64,000 nucleotides of DNA from Collinsella sp. OM04-5 (GCF_003439125.1 NZ_QSUU01000008.1:8749-72748); one strand, 5' to 3'; shown: positions 34,027 to 43,147, counted from the first letter of the stretch. Made by a program: numbers and translations. The notes: a model not told the origin generated them from the letters alone.

Positions 34027-35208
34027 ATGAAAGAACTCTCCAACCGTACGGCAACGTTTACCGATTCGGTCATCCGCCGCATGACGCGCATCTCCAATAA
34101 GTATGGCGCCGTCAACCTGTCGCAGGGCTTCCCCGACTTCGATCCCCCGGCGCAGCTGCTCAACAGCCTGAGCGCCATCGCCAGCGACCCCAAGCCGCTC
34201 TATCACCAGTACTCCATCACCTGGGGCTCCCAGGCCATGCGTGAGGCGCTTGCCGCCAAGCAGGAGCACTTTATGGGCATGCCGATCAACCCCAACGAGA
34301 ACATCGTGGTCACCTGCGGCTCCACCGAGGCCATGATGGCCGCCATGATGACGGTCACAAACCCCGGCGACAAGGTCGTCATCTTCTCGCCATTCTACGA
34401 GAACTACGGCGCCGACACGATCCTCTCGGGTGCCGAGCCCATCTACGTGCCGCTTAACCCACCTGCGTTCGACTTTGACCGCGAGACACTCGAGGCGGCC
34501 TTCCGCGACAACGATCCCAAGGCCATCGTCCTGTGCAACCCTTCCAACCCCTGCGGCAAGGTCTTTACGCGCGAGGAGCTCACCTTAATCGCCGACCTCT
34601 GCAAAAAGTACGACGCCTACTGCATTACCGACGAGGTATACGAGCACATCGTCTACGCGCCCCACGAGCACGTCTATATGGCCACGCTGCCCGGCATGTT
34701 CGATCGAACCATCAGCTGCAGTTCGCTGTCTAAGACGTACTCCATCACCGGCTGGCGTCTGGGCTACACCATCGCCCCGGCCCAGATCACCGAGCGCATT
34801 AAAAAGGTCCACGACTTCCTCACCGTGGGTGCTGCCGCTCCCCTGCAGGAAGCTGTCGTCACCGCCCTCAAATTCGACGACAGCTATTACCAGGAGGTCC
34901 TCGACCTCTACACCGCCAAGCGCGACCTATTCTGTCAGGGGCTCGATAGCATCGGTCTTGAGCACAACGTGCCGCAGGGCGCCTACTACGTGATGATGGA
35001 TATCTCGGAGTTTGGCTATGACAGCGACCTCGACTTCTGCGAGGACCTGGCCTCCAAGGTGGGCGTGGGCGCTGTTCCCGGATCGAGCTTCTTCCGCGAG
35101 CCCGTCAACCATCTGATTCGTTTCCACTTTGCCAAGCGAGACGAGACGCTCAACGCTGCGCTTGAGAACCTCAAGTCGCTACGTGATAAAATCAACCCGC
35201 GCGGGTAA
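34027..35208 (+). CDS. Class I/II PLP-dependent aminotransferase, 393 aa
   Basis: A fold-type I aminotransferase. It has GAVNLSQGFPDFDPPAQLLN, the VTCGSTEAMMAAMM loop, the cofactor-binding NPSNPCGKVFTREEL, ITDEVYEHIVY, and the PLP lysine in SCSSLSKTYSITGWRLGY. The C-terminal arginine that binds the substrate carboxylate is in HLIRFHFAKRDETL. It belongs to the aspartate/methionine-type or kynurenine-type subgroup; the exact substrate is uncertain. ATG 34027 is preferred to the one 18 bases upstream because GAAAGGA lies seven bases before it. A truncated ROK kinase gene follows after 17 bp. Confidence 0.85.
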   Translation: MKELSNRTATFTDSVIRRMTRISNKYGAVNLSQGFPDFDPPAQLLNSLSAIASDPKPLYHQYSITWGSQAMREALAAKQEHFMGMPINPNENIVVTCGSTEAMMAAMMTVTNPGDKVVIFSPFYENYGADTILSGAEPIYVPLNPPAFDFDRETLEAAFRDNDPKAIVLCNPSNPCGKVFTREELTLIADLCKKYDAYCITDEVYEHIVYAPHEHVYMATLPGMFDRTISCSSLSKTYSITGWRLGYTIAPAQITERIKKVHDFLTVGAAAPLQEAVVTALKFDDSYYQEVLDLYTAKRDLFCQGLDSIGLEHNVPQGAYYVMMDISEFGYDSDLDFCEDLASKVGVGAVPGSSFFREPVNHLIRFHFAKRDETLNAALENLKSLRDKINPRG

Positions 35209-35225
35209 GGACGGCCCGGCACTAA

Positions 35226-35663
35226 ATGCACCCCGAGGCCGGCCACATCCTGGTCACGCGCGACCCGCGCGACACCATCGGCGAGCACAGCGGCTGCCCC
35301 TTCCACGACAACTGCCTCGAGGGCCTCATCGCCGGCCCCGGCGTTAAAAGGCGCTGGGATGGCAAGAGCGCCGGAGACATGGCCGATGACCCGGAGGCCA
35401 TGGATCTGCTCGCCGGCTATCTGGCGCAGGCGCTCATGACCTTCATCCTGTGCTATGCGCCGCAGAAGATCGTCATCGGCGGCGGCGTGGCCGACCACAC
35501 CCCCATCGTGCCGCTCGCGCGCAAGAAGTGCGCCGAGATGCTCAACGGCTATATCGTCACGCCCGAGGTCAACGACATCGATACCTACATCGTCAACAAC
35601 AGCCTCGAGGGCAAGCAGGGCATCATGGGCTGCCTGGCCCTAGGCGCACAGGCGCTTCAGTAA
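35226..35663 (+). pseudogene. ROK-family sugar kinase, C-terminal half only
   Basis: The frame begins at MHPEAGHILVTRDPRDT, which is the middle of ROK fructokinases or glucokinases. It includes the zinc-binding HSGCPFHDNCLEGL and the C-terminal VIGGGVADHTPIVPLARKKC. The N-terminal lobe with the ATP-binding DxGGTK motif and catalytic aspartate, about 140 residues, is missing. The 17 bp separating it from the aminotransferase contain no remnant of that lobe, so a deletion seems to have fused this 3' half to the neighbour. It should be inactive. Confidence 0.8.
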
Positions 35664-35745
35664 CAGACGCACCCACAGGGCGTGGCGCACCCGGCAAATC
35701 CGACCTATGGAACGACGCCGCCACACCTCATATAAGCCCTCCAAT

Positions 35746-35793
35746 AAAAAAGGCCGCCTAGGACCAAACAATGCGTCCTTAGGCGGCCTTTTT
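35746..35793. terminator. Bidirectional terminator between the ROK remnant and vanZ
   Basis: AAAAAGGCCGCCTAGGAC and GTCCTTAGGCGGCCTTTTT form a long stem with T-runs on both strands. It encodes the last residues (KKAA) and the stop of the VanZ gene within its right arm. Confidence 0.9.
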
Positions 35794-36228
35794 GGCGCAC
35801 ATCAGCGACCGTAAGAGATATCGGAGCACAACGCCCGTTGCCGCTCCACAGCAGTCGATCATCACATCAGTGATCATGCCGGCGCGTCCCGGCACAAAGA
35901 GCTGAATCGTCTCGTCGATCGAGGGAATCAGCAGCAGGAACACTGCCGTGGGCAGCAGCACGTCAAAGGTGCGTCGGCCCTCAAAATCAAAGGCGTGCGT
36001 TGCCAGGATGCCGAGCACCAAATACTCGGTAAAATGCGCGCACTTACGAACAACAAAGTTGGTCACCCATTCATATGGAAGTCCCACGCCGTGCAGGAAA
36101 CCGCGGATAGCTTCCATGACCGTTAGGCTCAGTGAGCCCGACCCCGAGCCGGGAACCAGCGAATTGCCCCAGATCAAGAGCGCCATCAGGCAGGTTACGA
36201 CCGCCCATTTTCGATTGATCTTAACCAT
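35779..36228 (-). CDS. VanZ-family membrane protein, 149 aa
   Basis: Hydrophobic segments WAVVTCLMALLIWGNSLV, CAHFTEYLVLGILATHAF, LLPTAVFLLLIPSIDETIQL and a C-terminal one fit the VanZ-like fold. The family signature FVVRKCAHFTEYLVLG and IDETIQLFVPGRAGMITDVM are clear. VanZ confers low-level teicoplanin resistance in enterococci; most homologues have unknown roles in the envelope. ATG 36228 is chosen over a GTG 21 bases upstream that would overlap the previous gene; GGAGG lies 12 bases before it. It is downstream of and probably cotranscribed with the 36236-37636 gene. The stop lies within the terminator stem. Confidence 0.85.
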   Translation of the reverse strand: MVKINRKWAVVTCLMALLIWGNSLVPGSGSGSLSLTVMEAIRGFLHGVGLPYEWVTNFVVRKCAHFTEYLVLGILATHAFDFEGRRTFDVLLPTAVFLLLIPSIDETIQLFVPGRAGMITDVMIDCCGAATGVVLRYLLRSLMCAKKAA

Positions 36229-36235
36229 GCAGAAG

Positions 36236-37636
36236 TTATGCCTCCGCACGGAGCGGCGCGAAGCTGGCGGTACCGCCCTCGATAACGCTCAGATAAGCAC
36301 GGCCCGTACGCTTGGCGGTAGAGGACTGAAGACGCTCGATCTCTTCCTCGAGGATCTGATTGACGCGCTCGTGACGACGATTTTCCATAATGCCGGCGGC
36401 AATAGCCTCGGCCCGCTCGATGCTCTCACGCGAGATACGGGCAGTATCCTCGGGGAACACAGCGCTGTGACGGCCGACATAGGCGGGGGCAGCAGGCTGA
36501 GGGGCAGCGACGGGAGCGGGGGCTGAAACAGGAGCAGGCTCGTCAATCTCATCCAGAATCGCGGTGGCGGCGGCCCACATACCCTCGTGGCCCGAGTAAT
36601 CGGCCATGGGGACATCAACCTCGAGCGAGGCGTCCGGAAGGTCGCCGGTGTCGATGCGATCTTGGGCATCAATCGATGCGGTGATGGCTGCAGGCTCATC
36701 GAGGTCATCGAGATCGATGCCCGCGGCACCGGAGATGATAGGCATGCTGGCGAGGTTTGCATTGTACGGCGCAGCCTCAGCCGCCTGCTGCTGGGCAGGA
36801 GCGCCCCAAAGCGAGCTTTCGGCGGCACGGCGGGCGGCAACAGCCTCCTCGTCCGCGGTCATGGCTTCATCAACGTACGAATTATCGGCAGAAGCGTTCG
36901 CGTCCGCCGAGGTAGCGCTGTAGGCGTTATTGACCGCCGCATTGGCAACGAGTGCCACGAAAGCCGCCGTGCTGCCCGCAGGGGCGGCCTGGGAGCCCGA
37001 CACGGCGCGTGCCGCGGCGGCGATATCATCGCGATTGAAGGAGCCGGTCTGCCCGCCGTTGGTGAGCTCGTCGATGGCGACTTGATAGACGTCGCGCGAG
37101 CGTGCAGGGTCGCAGCTCACCGGCGAATCGTCGTCGAGCATGCTGTCGATCATGGACCAAGCCTCGGCCTCGTCCATAGCATCTGCGGCTCGAGCGATGG
37201 TAGGGACACCATCATCGGCATGACGGCGCTGGAACGCACCAGTCAGGCCGGAAAGGAATGCCGAGGTAGACTGCTCCGACTGAGCCTGAGAAGCAGAAGC
37301 CGCAGCGTACGGAATCGCATCCTGCTGCTGAGCTGGAATCGAGGCGGTCTTGAACTCGCTTTGATGCTGATTGAGATTGGCGGCACCGCCCATGGCATCG
37401 GGCTGGAACAGACGCTCTTCACGCTGCGCACGATACTCGGAGATACCCAGCGAGGCGGCATAGATACCCACGCCCGCCACCGCGCCCACGGCGAAGGGAA
37501 CTGCACCCGCCACGACCGTCTCGTTCACCGACGAAAACGGCAGCGTCGCGGCATACATAACCACGGGAGCGGCAAGGCCGATCCCGCACGAAAGTCCGGC
37601 AAGGACTGCTCGTTGTGTTGCATCAGAAGAAGCCAT
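36236..37636 (-). CDS. Membrane-anchored Ala/Asp-rich protein, 466 aa, unknown
   Basis: I do not recognise the family. Two N-terminal membrane segments (VLAGLSCGIGLAAPVVMYAA and GAVPFAVGAVAGVGIYAASL) are followed by a long, disordered-looking acidic cytoplasmic region rich in Ala, Gln, Asp and Ser. The C-terminal part has a repeated Ala-Pro stretch, then a helical conserved-looking end (SRESIERAEAIAAGIMENRR, ILEEEIERLQSST and a terminal TGRAYLSVIEGGTASF). The ATG at 37636 has GGGGAG six bases upstream; an earlier in-frame start lacks support. It lies between rho and vanZ. A role in envelope organisation or division is only a guess. Confidence 0.65.
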   Translation of the reverse strand: MASSDATQRAVLAGLSCGIGLAAPVVMYAATLPFSSVNETVVAGAVPFAVGAVAGVGIYAASLGISEYRAQREERLFQPDAMGGAANLNQHQSEFKTASIPAQQQDAIPYAAASASQAQSEQSTSAFLSGLTGAFQRRHADDGVPTIARAADAMDEAEAWSMIDSMLDDDSPVSCDPARSRDVYQVAIDELTNGGQTGSFNRDDIAAAARAVSGSQAAPAGSTAAFVALVANAAVNNAYSATSADANASADNSYVDEAMTADEEAVAARRAAESSLWGAPAQQQAAEAAPYNANLASMPIISGAAGIDLDDLDEPAAITASIDAQDRIDTGDLPDASLEVDVPMADYSGHEGMWAAATAILDEIDEPAPVSAPAPVAAPQPAAPAYVGRHSAVFPEDTARISRESIERAEAIAAGIMENRRHERVNQILEEEIERLQSSTAKRTGRAYLSVIEGGTASFAPLRAEA

Positions 37637-37880
37637 GAGCTCTCCCCATCTTCCAGCACCCAAATCGCATCATTCAGTTGGCTGCGCGAGAGAAGATGAA
37701 GCGGGGCTATGCCCCAAAGCAACGGTATATGGTTCGTTTCATCTGCGTTTTCCGTCGCGAAGCTTAAAAGTTATTATGCGAAACCGTCCTGTCGATTGCA
37801 AGTGACGATGTCGGATTGAAACGGGAAACCTGCTGCTCGTCGGTCTTACGGTCAAAAATAAGCGCGGAGCGGCGCTATAG

Positions 37881-37913
37881 AAAAGGGCCGAGGCTCAAAG
37901 CCCCGACCCTTTA
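37881..37913 (-). terminator. Terminator of rho, in the gap 37637-37949
   Basis: On the minus strand AAGGGTCGGGGC and GCCTCGGCCCTT form a stem followed by TTCTAT, 36 bp after the rho stop. The rest of the gap holds the promoter of the 36236-37636 gene and nothing else that I see. Confidence 0.75.
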
Positions 37914-37949
37914 TCGCATTGATGACTATCGCTGCGCGTGGATGACAAC

Positions 37950-40505
37950 CTAGAACGTCTGCTCGTAGTCGCTGTGTTTTTTGGCCGAACGCACCAGGAA
38001 CTCCTGGTTGGTGTTGGTGCCCTTAAGACCCTTGATAAACGATGCGGCTGCGCGCTCGGTGTTGTTCATGCCGGCAAGAATGCGACGCAGACCAAAGACA
38101 AACGGACGCATCTGCTCGTCGACCAACAGGTCCTCGTTACGCGTACCGGAGGCAACGGGGTCGATAGCCGGGAAGATGCGGCGGTCGGCCAGGTCGCGGT
38201 CGAGCTTAAGCTCCATGTTGCCGGTGCCCTTGAACTCCTCAAAGATGACCTCGTCCATCTTGGAACCGGTGTCGATGAGGGCAGAGGCCAGGATGGTAAG
38301 CGAGCCACCGTTCTCGATATTGCGGGCTGCGCCCAGGAAGCGCTTGGGAGGATACAGTGCCGCCGAATCGACGCCGCCCGAAAGGATGCGGCCTGAGGCG
38401 GGCGCCGCCAAGTTGTAGGCGCGGGCAAGACGCGTGATGGAGTCGAGCACCACCACAACATCGCCGCCCAGCTCCACGATGCGCTTGGCGCGCTCGATAA
38501 CGAGCTCTGCCACGCGAGTGTGGTTGTCGGCGGGCATATCGAAGGTCGACGCCACAACCTCGCCCTTGATGGAACGCTGCATATCGGTGACCTCTTCGGG
38601 GCGCTCGTCGACGAGCAGGCAGATGAGGTGCACCTCGGGGTTGTTAATCGAGATGGACTGGCAGATCTTCTTGAGGATCGTGGTCTTGCCGGCCTTGGGC
38701 GGGGACACGATCAGGCCACGCTGGCCCTTGCCGATCGGCGACACGATGTCGATGGCGCGACCGGTAATGGAGTCCTTGCCGTGCTCCATGCGCAGCGGCT
38801 CGTTGGGATAGACCGGGGTGAGGTCGCCGAACTTGGGGCGGTTGCGAATCTGCTCGGGGTCCAGACCGTTGACGGTCGTGATTTTGGCGAGGCCGGCGCG
38901 CTTGTCGCCGCCGCGCGAAGGACGCAGCGAGCCCTCGATGACGTCGCCCGTGCGCAGGCGCGCGGAGCGGATGAGGTAGGCGGGCACGAAGGCGTCGTCG
39001 TTGGACTTCATGTAGCCATGGGCGTGGATGATGCCGGAGCTATCCGGGCGAATCTGCAGAATGCCCTTGATGTCGCGGAAGCCCTCGGCCTTCGCGGCGG
39101 TGACGTAGATCTCCTCGACGAGCTCGGCTTTCTTCTTGCCGGTCGTCTCGATCTCGAACTCCTTGGCCTTCTCGCGCAGTTCGGCGACCTTCATGGCAGA
39201 GAGCTCCTCACGCGAAAGCGTGGGCTCGGTGGGGGCGGCGTTACGCTCCTTGTTGCGCTGTTTGCGATCGCGCTGGCGGTTGCGACGGTCGTTGTTGCGC
39301 TCGTCCTTGCGCTCGTTGCGCTCCTCGTTGCGCTTGTGCTGGCGACGGTTGGGGCGAGCGTTGTCATCGGCCTCAGCGGGCGCGGCGCCATCGGTTGCGG
39401 CGGCGTCGGCATTGGCCGCAGCGGCGTCATTGGCCTCGGCGCCGGAATCAATCTGCGCTTCGACATCAGCCTGCTGCTCGGCGACCTTGGCCTTAGCGGA
39501 CTTCTTACGACCGCGCTTGGGCTTCTCGGATGCAGGCTGTTCGACGTCCTGGGGCTCGGCGGCATCAGTCGATACATCGGCGGTCGCCTCGGTGGAATCC
39601 TCGGACGCGCCCTTCTTGGAGGCCTTAGCCTTGGACGTGCGCTTAGCAGCGGTGCGACGGCTGCGACCGGGACGGACGTCGGCGGGCTCGGCATCGGCGG
39701 GAGCGGCCTCGGAAGTCGTAGCATCCTGGACGGGTGCATCGGCAGCGGTTGCAGACTCGGCGGTCGCCGCAGCATCCCGAGCGGCGGCGGCTGCGGCTGC
39801 GGCCTTCTCTGCCTCGACGAAGGCCTTGGGCTTGCGACCGCGACGGTGCGGGCGCAAAGCCGGATCGACAACGGGAACTTCGCTGGCCTCGACAGGCACA
39901 GCGGGCTCAGCAGGCGATGCGCCCTCCCCTGCCGCGGAACGGACCGAAGCCTCAGTGAGCTCGGGGGCTACCTGTTCCGCAACCTGCTCGGCCTTAGCAG
40001 CCGTGCGGCGGCGTGTGCGCGGTGCCGGCTTCTCGGTCGGCAGGTCGGCGGCAGGGGTCTCGGGCACAGACGGAGCTGCAAGCTCGGTCAGAGCCGCGGC
40101 CTCGCGCTCGGCAGCACGACGGCGGGCGCGCACCACCTGAGCCTCGCTAATCTGCGCCAACGCACGTGCCTGCGCGACCTCATCGGAAATCGGCGCCGAG
40201 GAGTCAGCTGCAACGGTGCGCTTGGCGCGCGTCGTGCGCGTGGTACGGCGCTTGGGCTTGGTGACCTCCTCGCCGTCAGTGGCAGGCTTGGCCGTGTGGC
40301 GCGTGAGCTTGGGCTTTGCCGGAGCAGCCTCCTCACCAGTTGCAGGCACGGCCTTCTCAGCCGCCACAGGCATAGGCGTCGAAGCAGCCTTAGGCGTCTC
40401 AGGAGCCGAGGCTTGCGCGGGCGCCGCGACCTGGTCCGACGCAACCGGTGCAGCGGGAGCGGCCTGCGTCGTCGTTATTTCGTTTTCTTGCTGTTGATCA
40501 GACAC
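37950..40505 (-). CDS. rho: Transcription termination factor Rho with a 425-residue N-terminal extension
   Basis: The C-terminal 425 residues are canonical Rho: the N-terminal helical and RNA-binding cold-shock part (TLSREELSAMKVAELREKAK, FRDIKGILQIRPDSSGIIHA), then the hexameric helicase with Walker A (SPPKAGKTTILKK), Walker B (VVVVLDSITRLARAYN), the Q-loop and R-loop. Residues 1-425 are an unusual low-complexity region of Ala, Glu, Pro, Thr and Lys with many RRRT and KRGRK clusters. It ends in a very basic stretch (NERKDERNNDRRNRQRDRKQ). Total length is about twice that of E. coli Rho. Similar disordered inserts occur in actinobacterial Rho and can bind RNA. The gene is monocistronic. Its 5' flank holds the large hairpin elements. 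Confidence 0.95.
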   Translation of the reverse strand: MSDQQQENEITTTQAAPAAPVASDQVAAPAQASAPETPKAASTPMPVAAEKAVPATGEEAAPAKPKLTRHTAKPATDGEEVTKPKRRTTRTTRAKRTVAADSSAPISDEVAQARALAQISEAQVVRARRRAAEREAAALTELAAPSVPETPAADLPTEKPAPRTRRRTAAKAEQVAEQVAPELTEASVRSAAGEGASPAEPAVPVEASEVPVVDPALRPHRRGRKPKAFVEAEKAAAAAAAARDAAATAESATAADAPVQDATTSEAAPADAEPADVRPGRSRRTAAKRTSKAKASKKGASEDSTEATADVSTDAAEPQDVEQPASEKPKRGRKKSAKAKVAEQQADVEAQIDSGAEANDAAAANADAAATDGAAPAEADDNARPNRRQHKRNEERNERKDERNNDRRNRQRDRKQRNKERNAAPTEPTLSREELSAMKVAELREKAKEFEIETTGKKKAELVEEIYVTAAKAEGFRDIKGILQIRPDSSGIIHAHGYMKSNDDAFVPAYLIRSARLRTGDVIEGSLRPSRGGDKRAGLAKITTVNGLDPEQIRNRPKFGDLTPVYPNEPLRMEHGKDSITGRAIDIVSPIGKGQRGLIVSPPKAGKTTILKKICQSISINNPEVHLICLLVDERPEEVTDMQRSIKGEVVASTFDMPADNHTRVAELVIERAKRIVELGGDVVVVLDSITRLARAYNLAAPASGRILSGGVDSAALYPPKRFLGAARNIENGGSLTILASALIDTGSKMDEVIFEEFKGTGNMELKLDRDLADRRIFPAIDPVASGTRNEDLLVDEQMRPFVFGLRRILAGMNNTERAAASFIKGLKGTNTNQEFLVRSAKKHSDYEQTF

Positions 40506-40709
40506 AGTGTTTGCTCAACTTTCTTTTCAAGCCCTGTAATCACATGCTCCCTGCATAAACCTTCAGGGCGGCTAAACAGTCTAGTTCCGTTCAAAACGAC
40601 GGATATCATTGATCTGTATCGAGATGATTGCGTCATATACGCAGCGTTAGTGTAACACAACCGCAACCACCTGCAACTTAGTCATTGGACGTTCTTAAAC
40701 GCCCAGTCA

Positions 40710-41022
40710 TCAGGGACACTCCTCCTCAAAAGCGCCTTGAAATGTCGCGCCAGAGGAGTGAAGCCGTGGCACCCGGAATAGCCGCGCCACGAATCGCGCC
40801 CATCTACTACGTTTGCACCCGAGCCCCTGACCATACCCTTGTTTTTTTCATAAACAACGAGTCTGCTACCTGCGGTTTTAATATCGTACTTTTCGGCATG
40901 GTTCGGGATATGCGTCCAAACGTAGGAGATGAGCACGATTCGCGGCGGACGGTATCCCGCCACCCCTCCGCGAGACAAAAATGATCCATTTTCCTCCGTC
41001 CCCAAGGGACAATTTTCAAAAC
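40710..41022. repeat. Large hairpin element E1 between rho and argS
   Basis: The best-paired part runs from 40801 to 40931. CATCTACTACGTTTG at its left is mirrored by CAAACGTAGGAGATG at its right. Weaker complementarity continues outward to about 40710 and 41022. The inner stem (CCTGACCATACC against GGCATGGTTCGGG) closes a loop that includes GTCTGCTACCTGCGGTTTTA. Elements E2 and E3 share the inner stem and loop but not the outer arms. Open frames here on both strands are a by-product of the symmetry. No protein gene is supported in 40506-41293. Confidence 0.65.
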
Positions 41023-41166
41023 TACGCCGGATTACGGGGCCAGAATGCTGCAAGCCAACCATACCCTGCATTTTCAAGAAACAATAAACCGTCTAGCTGC
41101 GGTTTTATTTTCACTGCTGTCGCTATGGTCGCCAGGCAGCGATTCAGCCCCGTAAACCGGTATAGT
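41021..41166. repeat. Large hairpin element E2 between rho and argS
   Basis: The 45-nt arms 41021-41065 and 41122-41166 are complementary at most positions, for example CCGGATTACGGGGC against GCCCCGTAAACCGG. The inner stem AACCATACC/GCTATGGT and the loop GTCTAGCTGCGGTTTTATT match E1 and E3. The outer arms bear no resemblance to those of E1, although E2 follows immediately in the same orientation. Confidence 0.65.
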
Positions 41167-41214
41167 TGCGATTTGGTAGCATTTTCCAACACGCCTAAAA
41201 GCCCCGCCAAACGA

Positions 41215-41246
41215 AAAAAGCCCGACCTCCGCATGGAGATCGGGCT
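41215..41246 (-). terminator. Terminator of argS
   Basis: AGCCCGATCTCC and GGAGGTCGGGCT (minus strand) form a tight stem with an ATGC loop, followed by TTTTTTCG. Confidence 0.9.
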
Positions 41247-41293
41247 TATAGGGTTCAGCAAAGCCGAACCTACACGGTCAAATGACCCGCAGA

Positions 41294-43147
41294 TTACATC
41301 TGCTCGGGCGCGGAAACGCCAACGAGGGTAAGCACCAGGGCGAGCGTCACGCGGACGGCGTCGCAGGCGGCCAGACGGGCGCGCGAGAGCTCGGGGTCGA
41401 CGGGACGGCCCTCGCTCGGCAGAACCTGGCAGGCGGCGTAGAAGCTGTGGAAGTCGCCGGCGAGCTCCTCGGCAAAGTGCGTCAGGCGGAACGGGGCGCG
41501 ATCGCGAGCGCAGCTGGCAATCAGGTCGGTGAGCTCGTTGAGCTTACGCGACAGGGCGAGCTCGGTCGGGTCGGTCAGCAGCGAGTAATCGACGTTCTCA
41601 CCGATGGCCTTGGCGGCGACGGCCTTCATGCCCATCTCGGCGGCCTGCTCGGCAGTAACGTCGGCGGCACGGCGCAGGATGGAGCACACGCGAGCGTGAG
41701 CGTACTGCACGTAGTACACCGGGTTGGAGTTGTCGCGCTTCTTGACGGCCTCGATGTCGAAGTCGACCATCTGGTTGGAGCTCTTGGAGATGAGCGTGTA
41801 GCGAGCGGCGTCGGAGCCGACCTCGTCGACGAGTTCCTGCAGGGTCACCATGGTGCCCTTGCGCTTGGACATACGGACGGGCTTGCCGTTGCGCAGCAGG
41901 TTGACGAGCTGGCCCAGCAGAACCTCAAACTTGCCGGGATAGCCAAGAGCGTCACAGACGCAGCGGACGCGCTCGATGTAGCCGTGGTGGTCGGCGCCCC
42001 AGATGTCGATGACGTGGTCGACGCGCTGGAACTTATCCCAGTGATAGGCAACATCGGAGGCGAAGTAGGTGTACTCGCCATCGGACTTGATCAGGACGCG
42101 GTCCTTGTCATCGCCCAGGTCGGTGGAGCGGAACCACAGGGCGCCGTCCTTGGTGTAGAGGTAGCCCATCTTGTCGAGCTTCTCAAAAGCGCGGTCGACG
42201 GCAGAGGTACCGGCGGTCTCGCCCTCGGTGTCCTTCACGTACAGCGAACGCTCGGAGTACCAACGATCGAAGTCGCAGTTGACGGCGTGGCAGAGGTCGC
42301 GCATGTTGTCGACCATCTTTACGTAGCCGCGCTCGCGGAAGCTCTCCATGCGCTCCTGCGGATCGGCGTCGACCCACTTGTCGCCGTCGGTGCGCCAGAA
42401 CTCGGCGGCCTCGTCGATGATGTAGTCGCCGCCGTAGGAGTCCTTGCCCAGGGTCTCGGCAAAGTTGTCCTGATACGGATGGGTCTCGGGGTGCTCGTCG
42501 TTCTCGTCGGCAACAAAGGCGTCACGGTCGGTGATCAGCAGCTTGTGAGCCTCCTCGATATCAACGCCCTGCTTGGCGATGATGTCGGCAAGCTGCATAT
42601 AGCGCGTGCTGATGGAGTTGCCGAAGGTGTTCATCTGAGAGCCGTGGTCGTTGATGTAGAACTCACGCTGGATGTCGTAACCGGCGTGGTCCATAACACG
42701 GCAGAGCGAGTCGCCCAGCGCGGCCCAGCGGCCGTGGCCGATGTGCATGGGGCCGACGGGGTTGGCGGAAACAAACTCGACCTGGGTCTTCAGGCCACCA
42801 CCGACGTTGGACTTAGCGAAGTCCATGCCCTTCTCGCGAGCCTCGCCAAAGATGGCATTCTTGACGGCAACGGAGAGGTAGAAGTTGATGAAACCGGGGC
42901 CTGCGATTTCGACCTTCTCAATCGCGGGGTCCTCGGGCATATGGGCAACGATGGCCTCGGCGATCTTGCGCGGGGCGCAGTGAGCCAGCTTGGCGGACTT
43001 CAGGGCCATGGTGGAGGTCCACTCGCCATGAGAAGTGTCAGCCGGTCGCTCGATAGCGCAATCGTCAAGTTCAAATGCGGAAAGGTCGCCGGCCTCCTGG
43101 GCCGCAGCAAGCGCAGCGCGTACCAGCTCTTCAATCTTCTCGGGCAT
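41294..43147 (-). CDS. argS: Arginyl-tRNA synthetase
   Basis: A class I synthetase of 617 residues that charges tRNA-Arg. It has the HIGH-type motif SANPVGPMHIGHGRWAALGD and a KMSKS counterpart in KPVRMSKRKGTMVTL. The C-terminal anticodon-binding DALR domain (YVQYAHARVCSILRRAADVT and LPSEGRPVDPELSRARLAA) is typical. The N-terminal Add-1 domain is present. ATG 43147 is chosen because AAGGAGG lies six bases upstream; a longer frame exists but adds unrelated residues. The gene is divergent from carD. Several TGCAT motifs lie in the shared upstream region. Confidence 0.96.
   Translation of the reverse strand: MPEKIEELVRAALAAAQEAGDLSAFELDDCAIERPADTSHGEWTSTMALKSAKLAHCAPRKIAEAIVAHMPEDPAIEKVEIAGPGFINFYLSVAVKNAIFGEAREKGMDFAKSNVGGGLKTQVEFVSANPVGPMHIGHGRWAALGDSLCRVMDHAGYDIQREFYINDHGSQMNTFGNSISTRYMQLADIIAKQGVDIEEAHKLLITDRDAFVADENDEHPETHPYQDNFAETLGKDSYGGDYIIDEAAEFWRTDGDKWVDADPQERMESFRERGYVKMVDNMRDLCHAVNCDFDRWYSERSLYVKDTEGETAGTSAVDRAFEKLDKMGYLYTKDGALWFRSTDLGDDKDRVLIKSDGEYTYFASDVAYHWDKFQRVDHVIDIWGADHHGYIERVRCVCDALGYPGKFEVLLGQLVNLLRNGKPVRMSKRKGTMVTLQELVDEVGSDAARYTLISKSSNQMVDFDIEAVKKRDNSNPVYYVQYAHARVCSILRRAADVTAEQAAEMGMKAVAAKAIGENVDYSLLTDPTELALSRKLNELTDLIASCARDRAPFRLTHFAEELAGDFHSFYAACQVLPSEGRPVDPELSRARLAACDAVRVTLALVLTLVGVSAPEQM

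Noticed and set aside
33696..34054. Small ORFs across the tRNA cluster
   Set aside because: They run through tRNA genes and are typical false ORFs.
38520..40655. A 711-codon plus-strand open frame opposite rho
   Set aside because: Shadow of the low-complexity coding region of Rho; composition is extreme (Gly/Leu/Arg) and there is no domain.
40682..41077. Overlapping ORFs on both strands between rho and argS
   Set aside because: They arise from the inverted-repeat structure of E1 and E2; no ribosome site or domain.
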